DNA of 64,000 nt from JANMMJ01 sp031373255 (GTDB lineage Bacteria; Pseudomonadota; Alphaproteobacteria; Rhizobiales; Aestuariivirgaceae): NCBI GenBank assembly GCA_031373255.1, contig JANMMJ010000193.1:1-64000 (forward strand), in the 5' to 3' direction. Below are positions 35,219-44,293 of the stretch, one piece after another (positions within the stretch are counted from its first letter, which is position 1; each line of letters begins with the position of its first letter). The translations under genes and the position numbers were made by a program. The notes under the pieces were generated by a model, which was not told where the DNA came from, ran no database searches, and was given only the letters and a program-made list of their open reading frames with translations.

Positions 35219-38173
35219 CTAGACCGTCCTGCCGAAGCGGGTTTGCCATTCGCGCACGGCTTCGGCGTCCCTCGGCGTGATGTCGGGGAAATCGGCGTCG
35301 CTGCCCACATCCGGCGTGATTTTCCACGACCTGGCGCATTTCCGGCCCTGTGCGGGCTTGAACACCACGGCGACGCCCTTGACCGTATCGAGCCGGAAGG
35401 CATCGGCTGGGCCTTCGCCCTCGACTAGCACTGCCCCAGACGTGATGGCGATTTCGGCCAGATCGACACCATTCAGCGCATCCACGAATTCGGCACTCGA
35501 CACGTAAACCTCGGGTGCGGCCTCCAGCGCCGAACCAATGGTTTTCTTGACCTGCCGTTCAATTTCAAGGGCACCGGTGATGACCGAGCGCACGTCGCGG
35601 ATCTTGTCCCACTTGGCGGCAATCTCGGGAGCGGCCCATTCTGAAGGCGCCTTGGCGAAAGGCATCAGGTGCACCGAGGAGCCTTCGCCGCCAAAGCGAG
35701 ACAGCCAGGCTTCTTCTGTGGTGAAACACAGGATGGGCGCCAGCCAGGTGGTGAGGCAATGAAACAACTGGTCCAGAACGGTCCGGCATGAACGGCGGCG
35801 CAGGCTCGACCACGGATCGCAATAGAGCGAGTCCTTGCGGATATCGAAGTAGAAGGCCGAGAGATCGACATTCATGAAATTGCCGAGCAGCGTGTGGACG
35901 CGGCGGTAGTCGAAGTTCTGGTAGGCATCGCGCACTTCGCCGTCGAGTTCGTACAGCCTGTGCAGCACGTAGCGCTCGAGTTCCGGCATGTCGAGGCAAT
36001 AGACCTGCTCCCAGTCCTTCAAGCCTTCCACCGCGCCGAGGATGTAGCGCATGGTGTTGCGGAGCTTGCGGTAGCCTTCGGAATTGGCCTTGAGGATTTC
36101 AGGGCCGATGCGCTGGTCGTCGGAATAGTCGGTCGAGGCCACCCAAAGGCGGAGAATGTCGGCGCCCGATTGCTTGATCACGTCCTGCGGAAAGGTCTGG
36201 TTGCCGAGCGACTTCGACATCTTGCGGCCGTCTTCGGCCATGGTGAAGCCATGGGTCACCACAGTATTGTAGGGAGCCCTGCCCCTTGTACCGCAAGCTT
36301 CAAGCAGCGAGGAATGGAACCAGCCGCGATGCTGGTCCGATCCTTCGAGATAGACATCGGCCGGCCATTTGAGATCGGGCCGCTGCTCAAGGCAGAAGGC
36401 ATGGGACGAGCCGGAGTCAAACCACACGTCCACGATATCCTTCACCATTTCCCAATCGGCGGGATCGTAGTCGGGGCGGAGATAGCGCGCCGCCGCTTCG
36501 TCCTTGAACCAGGCGTCGGCTCCTTCCTCAGAAAATGAATCGGCAATCCGCTTGTTCACATTGGAATCATTGAGGATTTTTCCGGTCGCCTTGTTGACGA
36601 ACACGGTGATCGGAACGCCCCAGGCGCGCTGCCTGGAGATGACCCAGTCGGGCCGCTGCTCGATCATGCCGCGCAGGCGGTTCTGCCCGGCCGCCGGCAC
36701 GAAGCGCGTCTCGTCGATTGCCTTCAGGGCGATATCGCGCAGGCCTTTCTCCGACATGGAGATGAACCATTGCGGTGTGTTGCGGAAGATGATCGGCTTC
36801 TTCGAACGCCAGGAATGCGGGTATTGGTGCTTGAGGCGGCCACGCGCGATCAGCGCATTGGCGGCAATCAGCGCCTTGATCACCGCCTCATTGGCATCGC
36901 CCTTGTCGCCCTTGTCGGTGATAACCTGCTTTCCTTCAAAGCCTGGTGCATCCTTGGTGAAGTAACCTCCGGCATCGACGGTGAAGGGGATAGTCGTGTC
37001 GATCCCCATGTCCTTCAGCTTCGCTTCGCTTGCCGTCCAGATATTGTAGTCGTCAGCGCCATGGCCGGGTGCGGTATGCACGAACCCCGTGCCTGCATCG
37101 TCGGTAACGTGATCGCCTTCGAGAAGGGGCACTTTAAATTTGTAGCCAACGGCTGCAAGGGGATGAGAACAGCACATGTCGTAACTTGAGAAGAACGAGG
37201 ATAAGACATCAAATTTTCTGATGTACCCGCCTTGTTCAATACGGGCCGCTTTCATTACTTCATCGATCAGATTGTCAGCGACTATTAGCCTTTCGCCAGT
37301 TTGGACCCAATTGTCCTTCGGTGCCGACGTAATCTCGTACAACCCGTAGGAAATCTTGGAAGAATAGCTGATCGCGCGATTACCCGGAATCGTCCATGGT
37401 GTTGTGGTCCAAATAACAATACTCGCTTGCAGAAGGTCGTGGAACTCCGCCTCAACAACACCATCTCCCCAAGCTGCATGCGAGCCAGGGATTTTTATTG
37501 GAAACTTCACGTAGATCGCATCGCTGGTGTAATCCTGATACTCGATCTCGGCTTCGGCGAGCGCCGTTTTCTCGACGACTGACCACATCACCGGCTTCGA
37601 GCCGCGATAGAGTTGGCCGCTTTCGGCAAACTTCATCAGTTCACGGGCAATCTGCGCCTCGGCTGAAAAAGCCATGGTGGTGTAGGGGTTCTTCCAATCA
37701 CCGAACACACCGAGACGCTGGAACTCCGCGCTCTGGATGGACATCCATTTCTGCGCGAAGGCGCGGCATTCCTGGCGGAATTCGTTGATCGGTATCGCGT
37801 CCTTGTTCTTGCCCCTGGCGCGATACTCCTCTTCGATCTTCCATTCGATGGGCAGGCCATGGCAATCCCAGCCGGGCACATAGTTCGCGTCGAAACCCAG
37901 CATCTGGTGCGAGCGGACGATGAAATCCTTGAGGATCTTGTTGAGGGCATGGCCGATATGGATGTTGCCGTTGGCATAGGGCGGGCCATCGTGAAGGATG
38001 AACTTCTCACGGCCCTTCGACGTTTCGCGCAGCTTCTCGTACATGCCCATGGCATTCCAGCGCCCGATCAGTTCCGGCTCCTTCACCGGAAGGCCGGCCC
38101 GCATGGCAAAACTGGTCTGGGGCAGGAACACGGTATCGCGGTAGCGGTCGTTTTTCTGGGGCTTGTCGTCCAT
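35219..38173 (-). CDS. ileS: Isoleucine--tRNA ligase with an AT-rich patch in the editing domain
   Basis: Charges tRNA-Ile and edits valine. HIGH motif reads HIGHALNKIL after PPYANGNI; KMSKS is in GRKMSKSLGNQ. The CP1 editing domain has WTTTPWTIPGNRAIS and GTGFVHTAPGHG. The C-terminal zinc knuckle seems reduced (KCARSWK, a single Cys). I start at MDDKPQ (984 aa); the frame opens 24 codons earlier. DNA coding for the CP1 part at about 37130-37500 is AT-rich (40% GC in 37201-37260 by hand count) against about 60% around it. First gene of the ileS-lspA-mutL block. Confidence 0.95.
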   Translation of the reverse strand: MDDKPQKNDRYRDTVFLPQTSFAMRAGLPVKEPELIGRWNAMGMYEKLRETSKGREKFILHDGPPYANGNIHIGHALNKILKDFIVRSHQMLGFDANYVPGWDCHGLPIEWKIEEEYRARGKNKDAIPINEFRQECRAFAQKWMSIQSAEFQRLGVFGDWKNPYTTMAFSAEAQIARELMKFAESGQLYRGSKPVMWSVVEKTALAEAEIEYQDYTSDAIYVKFPIKIPGSHAAWGDGVVEAEFHDLLQASIVIWTTTPWTIPGNRAISYSSKISYGLYEITSAPKDNWVQTGERLIVADNLIDEVMKAARIEQGGYIRKFDVLSSFFSSYDMCCSHPLAAVGYKFKVPLLEGDHVTDDAGTGFVHTAPGHGADDYNIWTASEAKLKDMGIDTTIPFTVDAGGYFTKDAPGFEGKQVITDKGDKGDANEAVIKALIAANALIARGRLKHQYPHSWRSKKPIIFRNTPQWFISMSEKGLRDIALKAIDETRFVPAAGQNRLRGMIEQRPDWVISRQRAWGVPITVFVNKATGKILNDSNVNKRIADSFSEEGADAWFKDEAAARYLRPDYDPADWEMVKDIVDVWFDSGSSHAFCLEQRPDLKWPADVYLEGSDQHRGWFHSSLLEACGTRGRAPYNTVVTHGFTMAEDGRKMSKSLGNQTFPQDVIKQSGADILRLWVASTDYSDDQRIGPEILKANSEGYRKLRNTMRYILGAVEGLKDWEQVYCLDMPELERYVLHRLYELDGEVRDAYQNFDYRRVHTLLGNFMNVDLSAFYFDIRKDSLYCDPWSSLRRRSCRTVLDQLFHCLTTWLAPILCFTTEEAWLSRFGGEGSSVHLMPFAKAPSEWAAPEIAAKWDKIRDVRSVITGALEIERQVKKTIGSALEAAPEVYVSSAEFVDALNGVDLAEIAITSGAVLVEGEGPADAFRLDTVKGVAVVFKPAQGRKCARSWKITPDVGSDADFPDITPRDAEAVREWQTRFGRTV

Positions 38174-38327
38174 GGAACAGGTCAATCCGGAAATGATGTG
38201 TCGGGGGCTTCTAGCAGCGTTGTGCACGGCAATAAAGCGCCGCATCGCGGCGGCGCTGGGCAGGTGAGATTTCGGGGAATAGCCAATTTGCTACCACACA
38301 GCGCGCGCTCGGTCAAGGAATATTTTA

Positions 38328-39479
38328 CTAGGTTGGGTCGCGGGAACCCGATTTCAGGCGCAGCGCCTTGGCTTGGCGGCGCAGGCTGATTGCAGTGGCA
38401 TAGGTCCAATTGATGCCCCTGATCCAGCGGCTTTCGCGCGAGATCCGCTTTGTGGTTTTTTCCAGCAAGGTCTGGACTTTGGGAACAACGAGAAGCGCCT
38501 CCGTATCGTAGTGCGCCCACTGCACCGGACCTGCCGGATAGAGATGGTCTGTTTCGGCCTTCGGAAAAATATTCTTTCCAAACTGGCGGATGATCGTCCT
38601 TTCGATCTGCCTGAGTCCGCTCGATTCTCGTTCGACAATCAATAAACGTCTCGCACTGACAGCATCATGCTGCATTGCCTCAACAATCTCGCGGCGCTCA
38701 CGTTCGCGCAGCAGATAGTCCGCGGCATTGCCAATCTCGATCTTGCCAAGGCCCCTCTCCAGTCGCGCCACCGGATTCAGCACACGGATGAATTCCGTCA
38801 GCTCAATTGGAAACCGGCTGTTGCGGCTGCTGTCGGCAACTGGTGAAATGCCTTCCATCTTCAACACCTCAGCCGCGAAAACAGAGAAGATATCCAGTTT
38901 CTGATCGACGATGGTCTCGTAGTTGAGGAGAGTGAGTTTTGCGTCCAGTTGCCGGGCCAATGGCCTGAAGACAAGCATTGGGTTCAGCAGCCTGGACGCT
39001 TCCGGCTTGCCGAAGTGACGCTCATGGAGCTGCTGAAGTTCAATCGTTTCGCCGTTCTTGATCGCCTGGGCCCAATGCGAATAGAACAGTACGCATGGGT
39101 CGCGCAGGGCGTAGACGATATGCAGCTTCTCCTGCCGCAGGAAGTCCATGATCGCCCGGCAGTGAACCGGCTTCCAGCGTTGGAACCCCTCCGACGACAG
39201 AAGGATGTTGAGGCCCTGCTCCTCTGCCAGTTTTCCGATCTCCGTCAGTTCGCGGACGAACCGGCTTTCACCGCTCAGGATCAGGTCGCGGTCGTCGGAA
39301 ATATCGTGGTGAGCAACCCTGACCCGCTCACCGGTCATGGGATAGAGCCAACCCTGCTTGCGGAGCAGGCCCCGGCTTTTATAGAAATTGTGCTGGAGAT
39401 AGGTGGTCGCGGTCTTATGCGGACCGATGTGCATGACTAGCAAGCCGCGTCTCCTCGACTGCCGGGCGAAGTGCTGCAT
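38328..39479 (-). CDS. Sulfotransferase-like protein
   Basis: A 383-aa P-loop protein. HIGPHKTATTYLQ near residue 17 matches the 5'-phosphosulfate (PAPS) loop of sulfotransferases, and IVYALRDPCVLFYSHWAQ near 125 matches the 3'-phosphate binding element. The rest, including a basic Arg-rich C-terminus, is unfamiliar. Targets could be a polysaccharide or lipid. The start is uncertain; the P-loop lies very near the N-terminus. Codon use is slightly less GC-biased than neighbours, which would fit accessory DNA. Confidence 0.72.
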   Translation of the reverse strand: MQHFARQSRRRGLLVMHIGPHKTATTYLQHNFYKSRGLLRKQGWLYPMTGERVRVAHHDISDDRDLILSGESRFVRELTEIGKLAEEQGLNILLSSEGFQRWKPVHCRAIMDFLRQEKLHIVYALRDPCVLFYSHWAQAIKNGETIELQQLHERHFGKPEASRLLNPMLVFRPLARQLDAKLTLLNYETIVDQKLDIFSVFAAEVLKMEGISPVADSSRNSRFPIELTEFIRVLNPVARLERGLGKIEIGNAADYLLRERERREIVEAMQHDAVSARRLLIVERESSGLRQIERTIIRQFGKNIFPKAETDHLYPAGPVQWAHYDTEALLVVPKVQTLLEKTTKRISRESRWIRGINWTYATAISLRRQAKALRLKSGSRDPT

Positions 39480-39500
39480 ATAGCCGCTGATTGAAGGCGG

Positions 39501-40454
39501 TCAATGCCTGGCCTTGCTGTCGGCGATGACGCACAGCATTTCCCACATCAGGTTGGCCGCGGTAATGGCGGTTATGCCGGTTGGGTCAAAGCATGGCGCC
39601 ACCTCGCAGATATCGCCGCCAATCAGGTGCTTGCCCTGCAGCGAGCGCAGAATCACCTGGGCATCGCGGGGCGAAAGGCCGCCGATTTCCGGAACGCCGG
39701 TTCCTGGCGCCCATGCGGGATCAATGCCGTCGATGTCGATGGTGATGTAAGTGTCGCCCTTGCCCGTCACGCGATCGATCTCCCTGATCACCTTGTCGCG
39801 GCCCATGGCTTCGAACATGTCATAGGTAATGCAGGTGAAACCCGCATCCTCGCCCCACTTGATATCGTCGGGAGAAAAGCGGCTGCCGCGCAAGCCGATC
39901 TGGATAACACGCTTCGGGTCGATCAGCCCCTCCTCGACAGCGCGGCGGAAGGTGGTCGCGTGATTGATCCGGGTGTCCGCCAGCGTGTCGAGCGTATCGG
40001 CGTGGCTGTCGATCTGCACGACACCCACCGGACCATCCTTGGCGATGGCGCGCAGGATCGGCAGCGGCACGGTATGGTCGCCGCCAATCGACAAGGGCAC
40101 CGCACCCGCCTCGTGAATACGAGTGAAGAAATCTTCAATCAATGCGATGGACTTCGCCAGGTCGATGGGATTGACAGGTGCATCGCCAATGTCGGCGACA
40201 TTGCAGATGTCATAGGGTGCTATACTGGATGACTGGTGGACGCGGCGGATCAGGCGGGAGGCTTCGCGAACCGCCGAAGGCCCCTGTCGCGATCCAGTGC
40301 GGTAGTTCACGCCGATATCGAAGGGCACGCCCACAAGCGCTATGTCGAGGTCCGGCGAAATGTCATGGCGCTGGGTTCGCATAAAGGTTGCAACACCTGA
40401 AAAACGCGGTGTTACGGCTGCATCGACGGGCTGAAATCGCGAATCTTTTTTCAT
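39501..40454 (-). CDS. speB: Agmatinase/ureohydrolase family enzyme
   Basis: A 317-aa ureohydrolase that hydrolyses a guanidino group to urea. The binuclear metal site is complete: GGDHT, DSHADT and DIDGIDPAWAPGTGVPE, and GSRQGPSAVREAS near the N-terminus. The family covers agmatinase, guanidinobutyrase, guanidinopropionase and guanidine hydrolase, and these cannot be told apart by eye; the symbol is the generic one. No polyamine genes are adjacent. A DUF1989 gene, a family tied to urea or guanidine use, lies 1.9 kb away. Confidence 0.88.
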   Translation of the reverse strand: MKKDSRFQPVDAAVTPRFSGVATFMRTQRHDISPDLDIALVGVPFDIGVNYRTGSRQGPSAVREASRLIRRVHQSSSIAPYDICNVADIGDAPVNPIDLAKSIALIEDFFTRIHEAGAVPLSIGGDHTVPLPILRAIAKDGPVGVVQIDSHADTLDTLADTRINHATTFRRAVEEGLIDPKRVIQIGLRGSRFSPDDIKWGEDAGFTCITYDMFEAMGRDKVIREIDRVTGKGDTYITIDIDGIDPAWAPGTGVPEIGGLSPRDAQVILRSLQGKHLIGGDICEVAPCFDPTGITAITAANLMWEMLCVIADSKARH

Positions 40455-40548
40455 GGTCGTTCTCCTGAAGCTTTCATGAAGATGATTTAAGGCGTACAGT
40501 CAAACTCGACCTAAAGGCGTTTATGAACGAGCTAATTGGAGGAACACG

Positions 40549-41178
40549 ATGATCGACTGGATGATCCGGGGACCGGAAATTGCCACCTGCAACTGTGACT
40601 ATGGCTGCCCCTGCCAATTCAATGCCTTGCCGACAAACGGCGACTGCCGGGCAGCAGTCGCCATGCGCATCGACAAGGGTCATTTTGGCGACATCAAGCT
40701 CGATGGCCTTCACTGGGCGGCGTTGGCGGCCTGGCCGGGGGCAATTCACGAAGGCAAGGGAGAGATTCAACCGATCGTCGATGCTCGCGCCAGCGAAAAG
40801 CAGCGGGATGCAATACTCGCCATCCTGTCGGGTCAGGAAACCGAACCCTTTGCGACGATCTTCTCGGTTTTCGCAGCGATGATCGATACGGTTCATCCGC
40901 CGATGTTCAAGGAAATCGCCTTCGATGCAGATGTTCAAAATGCCACCGGCAATTTCAGGATTGACGGCGTGGTTGATGGCAAGGTGACGCCGATCCGCAA
41001 TCCGGTGACGAACGCCGTACATCACGCCAAGGTCGTGCTTCGCACTGGCTTCGAATACACCGAGGCGGAGTATGCGAGCGGCGATGTGACGTCGCAGGGC
41101 GCAATCGTGCTGGCCAATCATGGCAAGCACGCACATCTGGCCAATCTTCACCTGACCGGAGCCGGCCCCGTTCGCTGA
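40549..41178 (+). CDS. DUF1326 family protein
   Basis: A 209-aa protein with the family hallmark near its N-terminus, CNCDYGCPCQF, a cluster of four cysteines that suggests metal or iron-sulfur binding. Good ribosome site (TTGGAGGA). The rest is beta-rich with no membrane segment. The next gene starts 2 nt after its stop and encodes a DUF2182 membrane protein; the pairing recurs in many proteobacteria, so the two should work together. Function is unknown. Confidence 0.88.
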   Translation: MIDWMIRGPEIATCNCDYGCPCQFNALPTNGDCRAAVAMRIDKGHFGDIKLDGLHWAALAAWPGAIHEGKGEIQPIVDARASEKQRDAILAILSGQETEPFATIFSVFAAMIDTVHPPMFKEIAFDADVQNATGNFRIDGVVDGKVTPIRNPVTNAVHHAKVVLRTGFEYTEAEYASGDVTSQGAIVLANHGKHAHLANLHLTGAGPVR

Positions 41179-41179
41179 G

Positions 41180-41926
41180 ATGATTGCCGAACGTGCCGCC
41201 CGGAATGAACGGGTTGTAACTGTCGCAGCGCTTGGCGCGGTCGCGGTTGTTTCCCTGCTGGCGACAATCCGGACCGGTGACGCGCTGATGATGTCGCCGG
41301 CAAGCGCGCCAATCTCGATCTTCTATTTTTTCATGATGTTCGCCATGTGGTGGACCATGATGCTGGCGATGATGCTGCCTTCGGCGGCTCCTGCCATCCT
41401 GCTCTTTGGCGCGCTGACCCGCAAACGCGGCGGGCCTCAGGCATCCGCACGCATCGCCGCATTTTCTGCGGGCTACGCCGTTGTCTGGGCGGTGTTCAGC
41501 CTGGCCGCAGTCCTGCTGCATATCTCGCTTGACCGCTTCGCGCTGTTCGATGGCATGATGGAGTCCCAGAATATACGCCTCGGGGCATTGCTGCTCGGCC
41601 TGGCCGGGCTCTACCAGCTGACGCCCTGGAAGCAAGCCTGCCTCAATCGGTGTCAGTCGCCGGTGCAGTTTTTTGGCGGCAACTGGCGACAGGGCACCGT
41701 AGGCGCATTCCGCATGGGGCTGGATCACGGGCTGTTCTGCGTGGGCTGCTGCGCGGTCCTGATGGGCCTGCTGTTCTACGGCGGTGTCATGGACCTGTGG
41801 TGGATTGCCGGGCTTGCCATCTACGTTCTCGTTGAAAAGCTTCTGGTGCGCGGTCCGCTGCTTTCGAAGCTTTCGGGAATTGGCCTGATGATCTGGGGTG
41901 CCGCGGTTTTGTGGAGCACCGTCTAA
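41180..41926 (+). CDS. DUF2182 predicted metal-binding integral membrane protein
   Basis: A 248-aa membrane protein with about six helices. Met-rich helix WWTMMLAMMLPSAAPAILL and the Cys-containing segments QACLNRCQSP and GLDHGLFCVGCCAVLM are the family hallmarks; Met and Cys in membrane helices suggest soft metal ions such as copper. It directly follows the DUF1326 gene, forming a two-gene operon. Its true role is unknown. Confidence 0.88.
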   Translation: MIAERAARNERVVTVAALGAVAVVSLLATIRTGDALMMSPASAPISIFYFFMMFAMWWTMMLAMMLPSAAPAILLFGALTRKRGGPQASARIAAFSAGYAVVWAVFSLAAVLLHISLDRFALFDGMMESQNIRLGALLLGLAGLYQLTPWKQACLNRCQSPVQFFGGNWRQGTVGAFRMGLDHGLFCVGCCAVLMGLLFYGGVMDLWWIAGLAIYVLVEKLLVRGPLLSKLSGIGLMIWGAAVLWSTV

Positions 41927-41930
41927 ACCG

Positions 41931-42326
41931 CTAAAACATGGTATTGGCGTGGGCGAGTTTTTCCGGAACTGTCTGGAGAACGTCCCAGTGCTCGACGATC
42001 TTGCCGTTGCTGTCGAAGCGGAAAATGTCGATGCCGGCATAGTCCGGCAGGCCCGGCCAAGTCTGGTGGCAATGCAGAACCACGTAATCACCTTCGGCAA
42101 TGGCGCGCTTGAATTCAACGTGCTTGCCCGGATATTCCGCGGCCATGGCCAGAAAATAATCGATGAAGGCCTGCTTGCCGTCGGCCACTTCCGCGTTGTG
42201 CTGGATGTAGACTTCGCCGGCATAAGCGGCAATCGCCTCAGCCGGCCTGCACTGATTGAACATCAGGTCATAGAAGGCCATAGCATTTTGCTTGTTGACC
42301 GCCAGCCTGCCGTCTTGCCCGTCCAT
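41931..42326 (-). CDS. SnoaL-like / NTF2-fold protein (ester cyclase type)
   Basis: A 131-aa cone-barrel protein of the NTF2 superfamily. MAFYDLMFNQCRPAEAIAAYAGEVYIQHN and GIDIFRFDSNGKIVEHWDVLQ are typical of the SnoaL-like group. Such proteins range from polyketide cyclases to small isomerases; the reaction here is unknown. It is convergent with the DUF2182 gene (4 bp apart) and divergent from the DUF1989 gene (37 bp). Confidence 0.82.
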   Translation of the reverse strand: MDGQDGRLAVNKQNAMAFYDLMFNQCRPAEAIAAYAGEVYIQHNAEVADGKQAFIDYFLAMAAEYPGKHVEFKRAIAEGDYVVLHCHQTWPGLPDYAGIDIFRFDSNGKIVEHWDVLQTVPEKLAHANTMF

Positions 42327-42363
42327 GCCATTCGCCCCTACAAGTCTCCAATGAGGAGATCAC

Positions 42364-42957
42364 ATGGGACAGAGACAATCAATACCGGCGCGCAGCGGAA
42401 AAGCGGCACGCGTCAGCAAGGGCCAATCGGTCAAGATCATCAACACGCATGGCAACCAGGTGGTGGACACGTGGGCCTTCAACGCCGCCGACCTCCGCGA
42501 ATACATGGGCATGGAGCATTGCCGGGCGTTCTGGCCGAGGCTTTATCCGGTGGTTGGCGACAAGATGGTAACCAACCGGCGGCGGCCGATCCTGACGCTC
42601 ACCGAGGACACTTCACCCGGACGTCACGACACGCTGATCGCACCTTGCGACAATGAACGCTACGGCCTCCTCGGCTGCACAGATTATCACGAGAATTGCC
42701 GCGACAACATGCATGCGGGGCTGGCGGAACTCGGTATCTACATTCCCTACTGCCCGCCATCGCTCAACACCTTCATGAACATCCCCTGGCGGCAGGACGG
42801 CACGCTTGAATGGGGCAACTGCCTGTGCAAGCCCGGAGACTATGTGGTGTTCGGCGCCGAAATGGATTCGATCGTGGTGTTCTCGGCCTGCCCGCAGGAC
42901 ATGCTGCCGATCAACAATGGCATTACAACGGAAGCACATTTCGAAGTAACGGACTGA
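42364..42957 (+). CDS. DUF1989 (urea carboxylase-associated) family protein
   Basis: A 197-aa protein with GAGGAGA before its ATG. Family features are GNQVVDTWAFNAAD, CDNERYGLLGC, YCPPSLNTFMNIPW and several conserved cysteines. Relatives are encoded beside urea carboxylase, and the paralogous pair CgdA/CgdB forms carboxyguanidine deiminase. Here only one copy exists, with no carboxylase or transporter visible, so its substrate is open. It is convergent with the anti-sigma gene. Confidence 0.88.
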   Translation: MGQRQSIPARSGKAARVSKGQSVKIINTHGNQVVDTWAFNAADLREYMGMEHCRAFWPRLYPVVGDKMVTNRRRPILTLTEDTSPGRHDTLIAPCDNERYGLLGCTDYHENCRDNMHAGLAELGIYIPYCPPSLNTFMNIPWRQDGTLEWGNCLCKPGDYVVFGAEMDSIVVFSACPQDMLPINNGITTEAHFEVTD

Positions 42958-42961
42958 AACG

Positions 42962-43723
42962 TCAGCCTTCGTTCTCGAACTTCTCGTAGATGGCGCGGGC
43001 GAGCGTCATCATGTCCGGCTCTGACATGTCGCCTGCCACGACCAGCCCCAGCTTGCCATCGCGCCAGTAGCAGGCGGTGAGGCTGTTACGATTTTCAACC
43101 CGGAACGATTGTTCATCGCTGTCCGGATAGGATGATACGTAAAGCGTGATGCGGCGCTTGCTGTGGGCTTCCTCGTACATCAACTGTGCCGCGGGTTTTT
43201 GACCGATGGCGAGCAGCCTGCCCCCAAGCAGCGTGTAACCCTGCTCGCTGAGATCGGGAATCCTGAAGGGCACGCCGACACGTTTCGACAGCCATGACTG
43301 GAGGTGATCCTTCTCGGCGGCCACCACCTCGACGGGGTGTCTGACTTCGGCACTGTAGATGCCATGGGCAGTAATCGCGCCGTCGGCCAAGGTCGAGCGT
43401 GATGCCTGATACGGCATCTGCGCCGCGAACCAGCCGGCCATTCCGCCCAACAGAAGGAGCAACAGGCTTGCCGCCACGGCTGTCAGATGGGACATGCGGC
43501 GCATCGGCTTGGCATGAAGCGCCTTCAACAGATGGCCCGGAACCGGCTCATCAAGAACCTTGTCGAAAGTGGCTTTCAAGGCGGCCTTCTGCTGTTGCCA
43601 GGCGAGAAGCTCAGCGCGCGCGGCCGGATTGTCTTCAACCAGCCGCTCGATCTCGGCGCGGCCCGAGGCGTCGAGCTCGCCATCGGCGTAGGCATGCAAG
43701 GCCCAGGATTCCAAAGTCTTCAT
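42962..43723 (-). CDS. Membrane anti-sigma factor
   Basis: A 253-aa regulator: an N-terminal cytoplasmic sigma-binding segment (LHAYADGELDASGRAEIERLVEDNPAARAEL), one membrane helix at about 84-103 (AVAASLLLLLLGGMAGWFAA) and a periplasmic sensor part. The HxxxCxxC zinc motif is missing, which places it outside the classical ZAS group. It lies 5 nt after the ECF sigma gene, so it should hold that sigma inactive until an envelope signal arrives. Confidence 0.88.
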   Translation of the reverse strand: MKTLESWALHAYADGELDASGRAEIERLVEDNPAARAELLAWQQQKAALKATFDKVLDEPVPGHLLKALHAKPMRRMSHLTAVAASLLLLLLGGMAGWFAAQMPYQASRSTLADGAITAHGIYSAEVRHPVEVVAAEKDHLQSWLSKRVGVPFRIPDLSEQGYTLLGGRLLAIGQKPAAQLMYEEAHSKRRITLYVSSYPDSDEQSFRVENRNSLTACYWRDGKLGLVVAGDMSEPDMMTLARAIYEKFENEG

Positions 43724-43728
43724 AGCGG

Positions 43729-44241
43729 TTATTTCACCCGGCGCAGGACTGACTGTCCGCGCTCCTCAAGAATGTCTTTCAGCATGCTGCGGGCCCGCGA
43801 CAGGCGCGACATGACCGTTCCAATGGGTACACCGGTGATTTCGGCGGCCTCGCGATAACTCATCTCCTCGAGCGTCACCAGCACCAGGACCTCGCGTTGC
43901 GCCGTGGGCAGACGATCCAAAGCCGTTGTGATTTCGGTGACGGAAAGCTGGTTCTCCTGCTCGGGCGGCGTCGCGCCCTCGCCGGCAAAGAGATTGTCGA
44001 CGGATTTCACCACCGTGGATCTGGAATCGCGGCGAAGCCCGTTGATGTAGAGATTGCGCAGCATGGCATAGAGCCAGGCCCGCATGGGCCGGCTTGGGTC
44101 ATAGAGCGCGTTCTTGATGAGGGCGCGTTCAATACAATCCTGCACCAGATCGTCGGCAAGTGCCGCATCGCCCGCCATGGCGCGGGCAAAGCGCCGCAAG
44201 TGCGGAAGTTCCGCCTGGAGCTGTACGCGAAAATCCATCAA
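43729..44241 (-). CDS. ECF-type RNA polymerase sigma factor
   Basis: A 170-aa sigma-70-family factor with only regions 2 and 4. Region 2: LADDLVQDCIERAL and MRAWLYAMLRNLYINGLRR; region 4: ALDRLPTAQREVLVLVTLEEMSYREAAEITGVPIGTVMSRLSRARSML. An acidic linker separates them. It is co-transcribed with the anti-sigma gene downstream. It is not EcfG-like in context, as no NepR/PhyR genes are adjacent. Confidence 0.93.
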   Translation of the reverse strand: MMDFRVQLQAELPHLRRFARAMAGDAALADDLVQDCIERALIKNALYDPSRPMRAWLYAMLRNLYINGLRRDSRSTVVKSVDNLFAGEGATPPEQENQLSVTEITTALDRLPTAQREVLVLVTLEEMSYREAAEITGVPIGTVMSRLSRARSMLKDILEERGQSVLRRVK

Positions 44242-44293
44242 TGATCTCTCTGGACAATACTACGCCTTGAGGCGCGGATTATTCCATGGCAAC

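Noticed and set aside
40455..40548. A guanidine (ykkC) riboswitch between the agmatinase and DUF1326 genes
   Set aside because: The gap is only 94 bp and contains no ykkC-type ACGR-containing stem pair that I can see; it holds just two divergent promoters and the DUF1326 ribosome site.
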